Part shown: positions 21,603 through 30,213 of the stretch, piece by piece
How the letters are laid out: every line of letters begins with the position of its first letter
Position numbering within the stretch: the stretch's first letter is position 1
From: an uncultured Fibrobacter sp.
GTDB taxonomy: Bacteria > Fibrobacterota > Fibrobacteria > Fibrobacterales > Fibrobacteraceae
Length of the DNA: 52,919 bases
Assembly: GCA_946186895.1 (NCBI GenBank)
Contig: CAMHOW010000010.1
Location: 1 to 52,919, forward strand
Direction: 5' to 3'
Position numbers and translations under genes: made by a program
Notes under the pieces: generated by a model
The model's input: the letters and a program-made list of their open reading frames with translations, nothing else
Database searches by the model: none
Told to the model about the DNA's origin: nothing

Positions 21603-23747
21603 ATGAGTTATTGGAGTCTGTATTCTGCCCTGTCGGTCTGTGCTTTTGCGGCACAGGCTTTTGCCGCCGATTGGCACGCAAAGGATAATCTGCAACCCGG
21701 TCACGACCCCAGCATGATCCGCTTTGAAGACGGCTACGCCCTCATGAGCACCAACAACAATCTGCAGCTGTGGACATCGGAAGATGCCTATAGTTGGCAC
21801 GACCACAAGTCGACCGTGAGCGGAGTCCCGCAGTGGGCCTATACCTATTCACCGAATACTGAGGGAATCTGGGCTCCGGATATTTTCTACATGAACGGCG
21901 AGTATCGCGTTTACTATTGCGTGTCGGAATTTGGTAATCGCAATTCGGCCATCGGTTACCAGTCAACCACGTCGATTATGCCGGGCGCTACAGGCTACGG
22001 CTGGAAAGACCACGGCCATGTTTTCCACACAAAGCAAGGGACGGATTCGTACAATGCCATCGATGCCGACGTAGTCAAGGATACCGAGGACAACTACTGG
22101 ATGGCTTTTGGTTCCTTCGGGCTCGGCATTCAGCTGATCAAGCTAGACGCGACTACGGGCTTGCAGGCCAGCGACGACAAGACGGTCTACAACATCGCCC
22201 GCCGCACGAGCAAGGAAAGTGGTGGCGCAGAAGAAGGCCCGAGCCTCATCGAGCATAACGGGCAGTACTTCTTGTTCACGGCATGGGATATTTGCTGCCA
22301 GCAGGGCCCGAACATAGAAAAAACAACGTATAAAACCGCCTATGGTCGTGCCGACAATGTAACAGGCCCCTACAAGGACCGCGCCGGTTACAGCATGGCA
22401 AGTGGCGGCGGCACCATCCTCATGGAACGCTATGGTCGCTACGTAGGGCCGGGTGGCGGCGAGGCATTCCAAGACCTGAACCGCGTGCGCTTTGTGCACC
22501 ACTACTACGACAATTCCGAATTAGGCGACAAGTACAACCATATTCACATCCGTGATGTGGTCTTCACCGACGACAACTGGGTCGAAATGGGCCAACCCTT
22601 CCTAGGGCGCTACCTGAGTGCCGAAGTGGAGCATGGTGCCCTGACCCGGGCGGTTTCCGGCGACCTGAAAATTTCGTACAGCGAAACCGCATCCAACGGG
22701 GAATACCTGGCATACGTAAATACCGCCGGTTCCAAAATCCGCCTGCCCATGAACATCATGCAGGCTGGCGATTACCTGCTGCGTTACCGCTACGCAAACG
22801 GTGGCGATGCGGCCGCAACCCACAAGGTGACGGTGAATGGCAAGTCGCAGACGGTGACGCTCCCGCCAACAGGAGACTGGGGCACGTTCCCCGAAAAGTC
22901 CATCGTGATGGTACCTGCAACGCTCAAACGGGGCGGAAACTTTATTGAAATCGAACCTTCGCCCAACGGCAACTTTGCAGAACTGGACCGCATCGACTTC
23001 TTGCGCATTATCCGCGATACGATTCCCGCGAACGGCTTTGACAACGGCATCCGCGTGCGTTTGACTGCAGACGACGAGTTCGCCATCAAGAACGGCGGCT
23101 ACGCGATTTTCGAGAACGTGGTGACAGATTCTATCAGGTCTGCAGAAGTTGCTATCGAGGTGAAGAGCCTTACAGGCGGCAAGCTCAGCATTCGCGATGG
23201 CAAAAAAGACGGCACCGTTCTTTCGGAATGCGAACTGGTAGCGGCCAACGAGAAATTTACATCTAAGGGCTGGACGACGGTGAATTGCTCGGAACTCAAG
23301 AGCCTCGGCGGCATCAAGGACTTTTACCTGACGGCATCCGGAGTCTCAGGCGAAGCAATTATCCGTAACATCGTGTTCGCGAGTTCGTCGGGGGAAATAG
23401 TCTGCAATCAGGCCCCGTGTGGCCCAATTTCAAGTTCTGGCAAGGTTATCGAAAGTTCCCCGAGTTCGGCAGCAGTTTCCTCAAGCGGTTCTGCTGGAAA
23501 AACAGATAGCGCATCCTCCGACAAGACTGCAATTACAGCGGCTCCGCTTAACGTACACTCCAGCATTTCGTTAAACAACGGCGTCTATACAGTTCACTTT
23601 GACAAGCCCGGAAACTACGAGGTGTTCGCCTTCAATACCATCGGACAGCTAATGGCTCGCCGCTCCGCAAACGGAACAGCCGACGTGCAATTCTCCAACC
23701 TGCCCAAAGGCAAGTATATCTTCAGAGTTATTGGCGCGCTACGTTAA
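21603..23747 (+). CDS. Secreted GH43 arabinanase-like enzyme with binding modules
   Basis: A 714-residue protein with GGAAGAGG before its ATG and signal peptide MSYWSLYSALSVCAFAAQAF. The five-bladed propeller occupies about 25-340. The catalytic acids of family 43 are visible: Asp in GHDPSMIRF (about 35), Asp in AIDADVVKD (about 158) and Glu in AEEGPSLIEHNG (about 216). GIWAPDIFYMNGEYRVYY is the family hallmark. A CBM6-like module follows (GDYLLRYRYANGGDAA to LDRIDFLRI), then another beta module to about 597. A short Ser-rich linker and a type-IX-like C-terminal domain (YEVFAFNTIGQLMARRS) end the protein. Likely substrate is alpha-1,5-arabinan; the subfamily is unverified. Confidence 0.9.
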   Translation: MSYWSLYSALSVCAFAAQAFAADWHAKDNLQPGHDPSMIRFEDGYALMSTNNNLQLWTSEDAYSWHDHKSTVSGVPQWAYTYSPNTEGIWAPDIFYMNGEYRVYYCVSEFGNRNSAIGYQSTTSIMPGATGYGWKDHGHVFHTKQGTDSYNAIDADVVKDTEDNYWMAFGSFGLGIQLIKLDATTGLQASDDKTVYNIARRTSKESGGAEEGPSLIEHNGQYFLFTAWDICCQQGPNIEKTTYKTAYGRADNVTGPYKDRAGYSMASGGGTILMERYGRYVGPGGGEAFQDLNRVRFVHHYYDNSELGDKYNHIHIRDVVFTDDNWVEMGQPFLGRYLSAEVEHGALTRAVSGDLKISYSETASNGEYLAYVNTAGSKIRLPMNIMQAGDYLLRYRYANGGDAAATHKVTVNGKSQTVTLPPTGDWGTFPEKSIVMVPATLKRGGNFIEIEPSPNGNFAELDRIDFLRIIRDTIPANGFDNGIRVRLTADDEFAIKNGGYAIFENVVTDSIRSAEVAIEVKSLTGGKLSIRDGKKDGTVLSECELVAANEKFTSKGWTTVNCSELKSLGGIKDFYLTASGVSGEAIIRNIVFASSSGEIVCNQAPCGPISSSGKVIESSPSSAAVSSSGSAGKTDSASSDKTAITAAPLNVHSSISLNNGVYTVHFDKPGNYEVFAFNTIGQLMARRSANGTADVQFSNLPKGKYIFRVIGALR

Positions 23748-23754
23748 AAATAGC

Positions 23755-23806
23755 TTGACCTTGTAGTCAAGTAATAGTATATTTTTCAAAAATTATTTTG
23801 AAAAAT
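23755..23806 (+). promoter_or_regulatory. Promoter and overlapping operator-like hairpin of the type II R-M pair
   Basis: TTGACC (23755-23760), a 17-base spacer and TATATT (23778-23783) form a near-ideal promoter. Overlapping the -10 box is an inverted repeat, ATTTTTCAAAA (23781-23791) and TTTTGAAAAAT (23796-23806), ending ten bases before the methyltransferase ATG. The position fits an operator, or an RNA hairpin limiting translation. Control of this kind is common for restriction-modification genes, and no separate controller gene is present. Confidence 0.75.
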
Positions 23807-23816
23807 AAAAGAATAT

Positions 23817-24821
23817 ATGCCGAAAAAAGAACGCGCCGAAAATAACAGGACATTGACATTAAAGCCCAAAGAAATCGGGCCATTAAAGGCGAAATTGATT
23901 ACGGCGGCAAACGTCAAGAAAGCAAAAGATCTTGTCAATAAAACCATAAATGGCGACCTGATCGAAATGATCAAGTACATTCCTGATGAATTCGCCGATC
24001 TAATCATCATCGATCCGCCCTACAACCTCACAAAAAACTTTAACGGCATAAAGTTTAATTCTCGTTCAGATAACAACTATGACGAGTATCTGGAAACCTG
24101 GTTTCCTGAGGTATGCAAGAAACTAAAGCCCAACGGCTCATTGTATATGTGTGGTGACTGGAAATGCACCTCGTCGCTACAGAGAGCCATAGAAAAAGAG
24201 CTAACCATAATTAACCGCATTACCTGGCAACGCGAGAAAGGGCGTGGTGCAAAATCCAATTGGAAAAACGGGATGGAAGATATTTGGTTTGCTGTAAAAA
24301 ATCCAAATAACTACTACTTCAATGTTGATGCCGTAATGATGAAAAGAAGGGTTATAGCCCCTTACAAAGTGGATGGAAAGCCCAAAGATTGGGATGAAAG
24401 CGAAGAGGGAAACTTTAGATTAACTTATCCCTCTAACTTTTGGGATGACATATCAATCCCGTTTTGGTCTATGCCAGAAAACACCGACCACCCGACACAA
24501 AAAAGCGAAAAGCTCTATGCCAAATTGGTTTTAGCTTCTTCCAAAGAAGGTGATGTCATTTTTGACCCATTTTTAGGGAGCGGAACGGCCAGTGTCGTCG
24601 CCAAAAAACTCAACCGAAAATATTGCGGCATTGAATTAAACGAAGAATACTGCCTGTGGGCCGAAAAACGCCTAGAAATGGCGGATACGGACAAAACTAT
24701 ACAAGGCTATTCCGACGGTGTATTCTGGGAAAGAAACACACTAAGCCTTCAGCAGAAACTATCAACGTCTTCAAAGAAAAAATCTCCCAAGAAAAATTCT
24801 ACGCCATCACTTTTTGACTGA
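23817..24821 (+). CDS. Type II DNA methyltransferase, beta-class (N6-A or N4-C)
   Basis: A 334-residue enzyme. Motif IV DPPYNL (about 67-72) precedes motif I DPFLGSGTASVV (about 240-251), the order of beta-class amino-methyltransferases. The DHPTQKSEKL stretch (motif X) and YCGIELNEEYC (motif II region) are also present. It would methylate adenine N6 or cytosine N4 in the site cut by the downstream nuclease. The target sequence cannot be read from the protein. The gene is richer in A+T than its flanks, in keeping with horizontal transfer. The endonuclease gene follows after seven bases. Confidence 0.9.
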   Translation: MPKKERAENNRTLTLKPKEIGPLKAKLITAANVKKAKDLVNKTINGDLIEMIKYIPDEFADLIIIDPPYNLTKNFNGIKFNSRSDNNYDEYLETWFPEVCKKLKPNGSLYMCGDWKCTSSLQRAIEKELTIINRITWQREKGRGAKSNWKNGMEDIWFAVKNPNNYYFNVDAVMMKRRVIAPYKVDGKPKDWDESEEGNFRLTYPSNFWDDISIPFWSMPENTDHPTQKSEKLYAKLVLASSKEGDVIFDPFLGSGTASVVAKKLNRKYCGIELNEEYCLWAEKRLEMADTDKTIQGYSDGVFWERNTLSLQQKLSTSSKKKSPKKNSTPSLFD

Positions 24822-24828
24822 GTGAAAA

Positions 24829-25476
24829 ATGAACAAAGTTTTCAATTTACCCACTAGAACCCAAATTCAAAATAATGTGCTTTCAAACCTAAATAATGTT
24901 ACTCTTATGAGTAAAAGCACATTAAATAGCCCCAGAGCCGTGGGAGACGCGGTTCAAGAGTATCTAGAAACGAATTTCGAAAAATGTTTACCTAGCGGTG
25001 TTGTAAAAGAGTTTGAATCTACCTTCGCCAGAAGAGCAATGGCTGATTTTGCCTTTACAGATGTTGATGATAATTACTATGTAATTGACAGCAAAACACA
25101 TAATTTAGGTACGGCATTTAATATGCCAAATTTAACTTCAGTAGAACGCTTATCAAGGTTTTACGAAAATCCCAAAAATTATTTTTCCATTTTAATAACT
25201 GCATACAAAGTAGAGAATTCAAAATTAATTTTTGAAGATTGCAAATTTGTCCCTATTGAATTATTGGATTGGTCTTGTCTCACCTTGGGTGCTTTAGGAT
25301 GGGGACAAATACAAATTTCGAATTCAAATAATGTTGTAATAAATGAAAATAATACACGAAAAAAATGGATGCTGGAGCTTTGCGATAGGCTAGACCGTTT
25401 TTATCCAAAAGAAATTTCAAAAATAAAAAAACGAATGGACCATTTTAAGGACGTTCGAGATTTCTGGGAACATTAG
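24829..25476 (+). CDS. Probable type II restriction endonuclease
   Basis: A 215-residue protein in the same operon as the methyltransferase. A PD-(D/E)XK-like core is visible: ADFAFTDVDDNYYVIDSK at about 71-88, with Asp, then Asp-Ser-Lys at the end of the next strand. The rest shows no further named motif, as is usual for these fast-diverging enzymes. Strong A+T bias (AAT, AAA, TTT codons) separates it from the convergent NUDIX gene, whose stop it overlaps by four bases. Cognate site unknown. Confidence 0.75.
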   Translation: MNKVFNLPTRTQIQNNVLSNLNNVTLMSKSTLNSPRAVGDAVQEYLETNFEKCLPSGVVKEFESTFARRAMADFAFTDVDDNYYVIDSKTHNLGTAFNMPNLTSVERLSRFYENPKNYFSILITAYKVENSKLIFEDCKFVPIELLDWSCLTLGALGWGQIQISNSNNVVINENNTRKKWMLELCDRLDRFYPKEISKIKKRMDHFKDVRDFWEH

Positions 25477-25874
25477 TACCCAAGCACCTTTACCACTTCT
25501 ACATCGGCAGGCAACCAGTTTACCGAATGGAGTTCCCCACGGGTAAGCCACTGGGCTGCCTCGTGCTCGAGCAAGGTGGGCGCGCAACCCTCTGCAAGGG
25601 TGCAGTAAAAACAGTGCATTGTCAGGTGAAAAGCCGGGTAATCGTATTCCACCGTGCAGATGAAATCGCCCACGCTCACATCAACGGCAAGCTCCTCTTT
25701 TAGCTCGCGGGCCAGGGCCTGCTCCGGCGTTTCACCGGGCTCCATCTTGCCGCCGGGAAACTCCCAGAAATCCTTGTAGTCGCCGTAGCCACGCTGGGTA
25801 GCAAAGAACTTGACGTCGGGCGAACGACGTTCCCCATCGCAAATAACTCCCGCTACGACCTCAATAAATTTCAT
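25473..25874 (-). CDS. NUDIX hydrolase, MutT-like
   Basis: A 133-residue enzyme with a full NUDIX box, GGKMEPGETPEQALAREL then KEEL (about 40-63). The N-terminus VVAGVICDGER and DFWEFPGGK match the MutT/CTP-pyrophosphohydrolase group, which cleaves nucleoside triphosphates, often oxidised or non-canonical ones, to monophosphate. It may act in nucleotide-pool cleaning. A TAAATT box stands seven bases before the ATG. It is not part of the adjacent restriction operon, being on the opposite strand. Confidence 0.9.
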   Translation of the reverse strand: MKFIEVVAGVICDGERRSPDVKFFATQRGYGDYKDFWEFPGGKMEPGETPEQALARELKEELAVDVSVGDFICTVEYDYPAFHLTMHCFYCTLAEGCAPTLLEHEAAQWLTRGELHSVNWLPADVEVVKVLGY

Positions 25875-25976
25875 AACCCAAATTTAGAAACTGTTTACAG
25901 GTGAGCCCATTTATGTGGCCCTTATCATAACGCAACGCCCAGAAAAAGTTTAATTTTCTCTCTAAAAGAGGGAAAA

Positions 25977-27878
25977 ATGAACAATCCGGTTCTCAAGTTT
26001 GCAATTCTCGGGTGTGGCCATATCGCCACAAAGATGGCCGCTGCAGTCAAGACTCTTGAAAAGCGCGGGATGGGTGTGGAATGCTACGCGGTAGCGTCAC
26101 GCTCCATTGAAAAGGCGAAAAAGTTTGCCGATGAATACGGGTTCGCCCGCGCCTACGGCAGCTACGAAGATCTGGCAAAAGATGCAGATGTAGATTTGAT
26201 CTATATCGCCACTCCCCATTCCGAACACTACAACAACATTTTACTTTGTCTAGAACATGGTCGAAATCTACTTGTAGAAAAGGCCTTTACCGCCAATGCC
26301 CTGATGGCATCTGAAGTGATAGCCCTTGCCGAAGAAAAGGGTGTGTTCATGTGCGAGGCCATGTGGACCCGATTCTTGCCGGCTGTGCAGATAGTGAAGG
26401 ACCGAATCTTGGCCGGGAAGATTGGTAAGGTAGAAGGTGTGGAAGCCGATTTCTCAATGCCGCTTTCGTACATCAATCGCCTACACAAGCCCGAGCTTGC
26501 AGGCGGCGCGTTGCTTGACTTAGGGATTTACAGTTTGACATTTGCGGACCTGTTCTTGACAGATGAAAAAATCGGCGGAGCCGCCAATCATATCGTGCAG
26601 ACACAGACCAAGTGCGTCAAGTTCCATACGGGCGTCGATGCCACGGACTGGATTGACCTAGTGTACGCAAATGGTCAAGTCGCCCACCTCAAGACATCTA
26701 TGGTGGGCCCGCTCAAGAACGAGGGCATCATCTACGGTTCCGAAGGCTTTATCCGTGTGTACAATCTCAACGACATGGAAGAAATCCAGCTGTTTGATGT
26801 GGGCGGGACGTTGATGGAATCCGTGAAGCCGTCCCGTATAGAAAACTGCTACGAGTACGAAGTTCTGGGCTGCAAGGCCGCCCTAGAGAAAGGCCTCAAG
26901 GAATGCCCCGAGATGCCCCACAGCAAGACCATGCAGATGATGACGCAGATGGATAGTCTCCGTGCGCAGTGGGGAGTCTCTTACCCCTTTGAGCTCAGTC
27001 CCGGCGAAGTCTGGGACCGCAGTGGCGACAAGTCCTTCCTGGAAGTTTTCGATATCGAAACCAGCGAATCAAAACTACTCAAAAAATTTGACTGCGTGAT
27101 TGAGGCGCCGAACTGGAGTGCCGACGGCAAGTTCCTCACCTACAACAGCGAGGGCCGCATTTACAAATACGAAATTGAGACAGGTGCCATTACCGAAGTG
27201 CCCAGCTATTTCGTAGACAACTGCAACAACGATCACGTTCTTTCTCCCGATGGCGAAGGCCTGTATGTAAGCCACCACACCAAAGAAGATGGCCTTTCCA
27301 GGCTCTACAAGATTTTCTTTGACGGACGCATGCCGAAACTGGTAACACCTCTTGCCCCAAGCTACCTCCACGGCATCACTCCCGACGGCAAAACCCTTGC
27401 CTACTGTGCCGAACGGAACGGTGAATACGACATCTACACCATTCCGGCGACCGGCGGTAACGAGACGCAGCTCACAACTGCATTCGGGCTGAACGATGGC
27501 CCAGAATACGACTGCGACGGAGAATACATCTGGTTCAATTCTGTTCGCAGCGGTCGCATGCAGGCCTGGCGCATGAAGGCCGACGGCTCCGAACAGACGC
27601 AGATGACACATGACGCCCATTGGAATACATGGTTCCCGCACATTTCGCCCGACCGCACTAAGGTCGTGATGCTCGCCTACCACGAGCGTGACGTGCGCCC
27701 CGGCGAACACGTGCCCAACAAGAATGTGGAAATCCGCCTGATGATCGGCAGCGATAAGACCGGCTGGAGCGAGCCCCGCACCATTCTAAAACTGTTCGGC
27801 GGCCAGGGCACGATTAATGTGAATTCCTGGGCCCCCGACAGCAAGCGCTTCGCCTACGTAAGGTATGAAAAGGGGTAA
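25977..27878 (+). CDS. Fusion: Gfo/Idh/MocA oxidoreductase + TolB-like beta-propeller
   Basis: A 633-residue protein. Residues 1 to about 330 form an NAD(P)-dependent oxidoreductase: Rossmann loop ILGCGHIATKM, YIATPHSEHYN, and LVEKAFTAN, where the usual EKP is EKA, followed by GGALLDLGIYSL from the substrate domain. From about 350 to the end there are repeated WD40/PD40-like blades, for example APNWSADGKFLTYNSEG, GITPDGKTLAYCAERNGEYD, and VNSWAPDSKRFAYV, as in TolB-type six-bladed propellers. There is no signal peptide, so both parts are cytoplasmic. The propeller might bind a sugar or a partner. GAGGG precedes the ATG. Confidence 0.85.
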   Translation: MNNPVLKFAILGCGHIATKMAAAVKTLEKRGMGVECYAVASRSIEKAKKFADEYGFARAYGSYEDLAKDADVDLIYIATPHSEHYNNILLCLEHGRNLLVEKAFTANALMASEVIALAEEKGVFMCEAMWTRFLPAVQIVKDRILAGKIGKVEGVEADFSMPLSYINRLHKPELAGGALLDLGIYSLTFADLFLTDEKIGGAANHIVQTQTKCVKFHTGVDATDWIDLVYANGQVAHLKTSMVGPLKNEGIIYGSEGFIRVYNLNDMEEIQLFDVGGTLMESVKPSRIENCYEYEVLGCKAALEKGLKECPEMPHSKTMQMMTQMDSLRAQWGVSYPFELSPGEVWDRSGDKSFLEVFDIETSESKLLKKFDCVIEAPNWSADGKFLTYNSEGRIYKYEIETGAITEVPSYFVDNCNNDHVLSPDGEGLYVSHHTKEDGLSRLYKIFFDGRMPKLVTPLAPSYLHGITPDGKTLAYCAERNGEYDIYTIPATGGNETQLTTAFGLNDGPEYDCDGEYIWFNSVRSGRMQAWRMKADGSEQTQMTHDAHWNTWFPHISPDRTKVVMLAYHERDVRPGEHVPNKNVEIRLMIGSDKTGWSEPRTILKLFGGQGTINVNSWAPDSKRFAYVRYEKG

Positions 27879-27906
27879 GGGAGTCTCTCCGGCTTCACCT
27901 TCCCTG

Positions 27907-27950
27907 TCATCCCCGCGCCTTCCTTTATCGTCATCCCCGCGCAGGCGGGG
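27907..27950. repeat. TCATCCCCGCG repeat with hairpin
   Basis: TCATCCCCGCG occurs at 27907-27917 and 27931-27941. The second copy extends into hairpin CCCCGC (27935-27940), GCAG, GCGGGG (27945-27950). This is a widely dispersed intergenic repeat type. It may stop transcription after the propeller fusion gene and marks the left boundary of the restriction island. Confidence 0.65.
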
Positions 27951-28025
27951 AACTCCTATTTTCTTGCAAAAATAAGCATTTTTATCTATGATTTATAGTT
28001 AGTATTGAAAATACTACAAAAAATA

Positions 28026-28054
28026 TTGCTTTTCTTAAACTTTTTGATTATATT
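28026..28054 (+). promoter_or_regulatory. Promoter of the type I restriction island operon
   Basis: TTGCTT (28026-28031), 17 bases, then TATATT (28049-28054). The first ATG follows six bases later at 28061, so the operon message appears leaderless. The surrounding 100 bases are very A+T-rich. Confidence 0.65.
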
Positions 28055-28060
28055 TAGGGC

Positions 28061-28642
28061 ATGAAGTCTGAATATGTCAATTTGGGCGAAATTGCCCAGC
28101 TTTCGGTGGGTTATCCGTTCCGCAACACCTGTGTCCCGGGAGAAAGTGGCACGCTCGCGTGTTTTTTGCGCGATGTGGGTTCGGATGGCTCGTTGAATGT
28201 GGGCGCGCTGCGGCGTGTGGAAGACGTCAAGCCCAACGGCTCGCACCTTGCGGTGGCGGGTGATATCGTGTTTAGGTCGAGGGGTGGCTCGTTTGTTTCG
28301 GCTCTTGTACCTGTCTTGGACGAAGATTTGCTTGTGGTTGCCCCGATGATCCGTATCCGCGTAAATCGCGAAAGGGTTTTGCCCGAATACCTGGTTTGGT
28401 ATATGAACGGCGCCAACGGGGCCGCTTTTTTCAAGGAATTCGCCAAGGGCTCTGCCATGCCGCTCATCAGCAAGACTGTTTTGGAGCAGATGCCGGTCAA
28501 ATTGCCCAATTTAAGGGTTCAGCAGACTATTGCCGACCTTGTAAAACTCAGCCGAAAAGAACATGAGATTTTGGCAGAAATTGTCAAACAAAAGAACTTA
28601 ATTTTAGAAACGGAAATATCAAAATACCTGGAGTCGCTATGA
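28061..28642 (+). CDS. Half-size type I specificity subunit (single TRD)
   Basis: A 193-residue protein, about half the length of a normal HsdS. It has one target-recognition domain (LGEIAQLSVGYPFRN, AVAGDIVFRSRGG, LPEYLVWYMNG, GSAMPLISKTVLEQMPVKLP) and one conserved helix (VQQTIADLVKLSRKEHEILA...). In known cases such half subunits dimerise to recognise a symmetric site. It ends in an ATGA overlap with hsdM, so it is made together with the methyltransferase. A complete HsdS lies 7 kb downstream in the same operon, so this may provide a second specificity or a regulatory role. Confidence 0.8.
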   Translation: MKSEYVNLGEIAQLSVGYPFRNTCVPGESGTLACFLRDVGSDGSLNVGALRRVEDVKPNGSHLAVAGDIVFRSRGGSFVSALVPVLDEDLLVVAPMIRIRVNRERVLPEYLVWYMNGANGAAFFKEFAKGSAMPLISKTVLEQMPVKLPNLRVQQTIADLVKLSRKEHEILAEIVKQKNLILETEISKYLESL

Positions 28643-30207
28643 GTGAAGTGAAAAGCGAAAAAATCAAGCAAGATGCCATCAATGCAGCTGCCTGGGCCGC
28701 GTGTGATACCTTCCGCGGGGCGGTTGATCCGGCGCAGTACAAGGACTACATTCTGGTGATGTTGTTCCTGAAGTATATGTCGGATGTATGGCGCGACCAT
28801 TACGACGCTTACGGCAAGCAGTATGGTGGTGACGAGGCGAGAATCCTCCGCAAATTGGAACGCGAACGTTTTGTGCTTCCGATGGTAGAAATCAAGAACG
28901 ACAAGGGCAAGGTCATTGACTCTTTTATCGCGGACTATTACAGCCTTTACGAACGCCGCACTGCAGATAACATCGGCGATTTAATCAACATCGTTCTCGA
29001 CAAGATTGAAACGCAGAACAGGCTCAAGCTCGAAGGCGTTTTTCGCAACATCGACTTTAACTCTGAACCGAATCTCGGCAAGACGAAGGACCGCAACCGT
29101 CGCTTACGTACGCTGCTCGAAGACTTCCATAAGGACGAACTCGACATGTCGCCGAGCCGCGTTTCCGAAGACATCATCGGCAACACCTATATGTATCTGC
29201 TGGAGCGTTTCGGTGCCGAGGCGGGCAAGAAGGCCGGCGAATTTTTTACACCATTCGATGTGACGGAGCTTGTGGCGAAACTCGCCGCTCCGAAGGATGG
29301 CGACAAGATTTGCGACCCGACGTGCGGCGCGGGCGGTTTGCTTTTGCAGGGCGCAAAGCAGGTGCCGAGCGGCAACTACGCTTTGTTTGGTCAGGAATCG
29401 AACGGCAGTACGTGGGCTCTTTGCCGCATGAACATGTTCCTGCATAGCACCGATAGCGCCCGCATTGAATGGGGCGATACGCTCAACAGTCCGATGCTTG
29501 TCGAAAAGGACAAGTTGATGAAATTCAATGTGGTGGTGGCTAATCCGCCTTTCAGCCTTGACAAATGGGGCGCAGAAAACGCCGAAAGTGACCCCTACAA
29601 GCGTTTTTTCCGTGGCGTTCCGCCCAAGAGCAAGGGTGACTGGGCCTTCATTACGCATATGGTCGAGACCAGCCTCGCGGGCGAAGGACGCGTCGTTGTC
29701 GTAGTGCCGCACGGTGTGTTGTTCCGTGGTTCTTCCGAAGGCAAAATCCGTGAGGCGATGATTCGCGAAAACCTGCTGGATGCGGTAATCGGCCTCCCCG
29801 AAAATTTGTTCCCGACCACGAGCATTCCCGTGGCGATTCTGGTATTCGACCGCAGCCGTGAAATCGGCGGCAAGAACGCAAAACGCAAGGACGTGCTGTT
29901 CATTGACGCTAGCCGTGAATTTGTGCAGGGCAAAAAGCAGAATTCACTCTCCGAAGAGAACATCTCAAAGATTGTGAATACCTACAAGAAGCGCAAGAAT
30001 GTGGACAAGTACGCCCATGTCGCCTCTTTCGACGAAATTGCAGGCAACGAATTCAACCTGAATATTCCGCGCTATGTGGATACCTTCGAAGAAGAGGCGC
30101 CTATCGATGTGGATGCGGTGCAGAAGGATATCGACCGCCTCGAAAAGGAACTCGCCGAAGTCCGTAAGCAGATGGCCCAAAAACTGAAGGAGATTAAGCG
30201 GGGATAG
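28639..30207 (+). CDS. hsdM: Type I restriction-modification DNA methyltransferase subunit
   Basis: A 522-residue HsdM. The N-terminal helical domain (DTFRGAVDPAQYKDYILVML, then FLKYMSD) is followed by the N6-adenine methyltransferase core: motif I DPTCGAGGLLLQ (about 230) and motif IV NPPF (about 302). GEFFTPFDVTELVAKL is the usual family stretch. A C-terminal coiled coil (DVDAVQKDIDRLEKELAEVR) would contact HsdS. It modifies adenine in the bipartite site chosen by HsdS, protecting host DNA from HsdR. Start ATG 28639 overlaps the half-S gene by four bases. Confidence 0.95.
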   Translation: MSEVKSEKIKQDAINAAAWAACDTFRGAVDPAQYKDYILVMLFLKYMSDVWRDHYDAYGKQYGGDEARILRKLERERFVLPMVEIKNDKGKVIDSFIADYYSLYERRTADNIGDLINIVLDKIETQNRLKLEGVFRNIDFNSEPNLGKTKDRNRRLRTLLEDFHKDELDMSPSRVSEDIIGNTYMYLLERFGAEAGKKAGEFFTPFDVTELVAKLAAPKDGDKICDPTCGAGGLLLQGAKQVPSGNYALFGQESNGSTWALCRMNMFLHSTDSARIEWGDTLNSPMLVEKDKLMKFNVVVANPPFSLDKWGAENAESDPYKRFFRGVPPKSKGDWAFITHMVETSLAGEGRVVVVVPHGVLFRGSSEGKIREAMIRENLLDAVIGLPENLFPTTSIPVAILVFDRSREIGGKNAKRKDVLFIDASREFVQGKKQNSLSEENISKIVNTYKKRKNVDKYAHVASFDEIAGNEFNLNIPRYVDTFEEEAPIDVDAVQKDIDRLEKELAEVRKQMAQKLKEIKRG

Positions 30208-30213
30208 GAGAAA

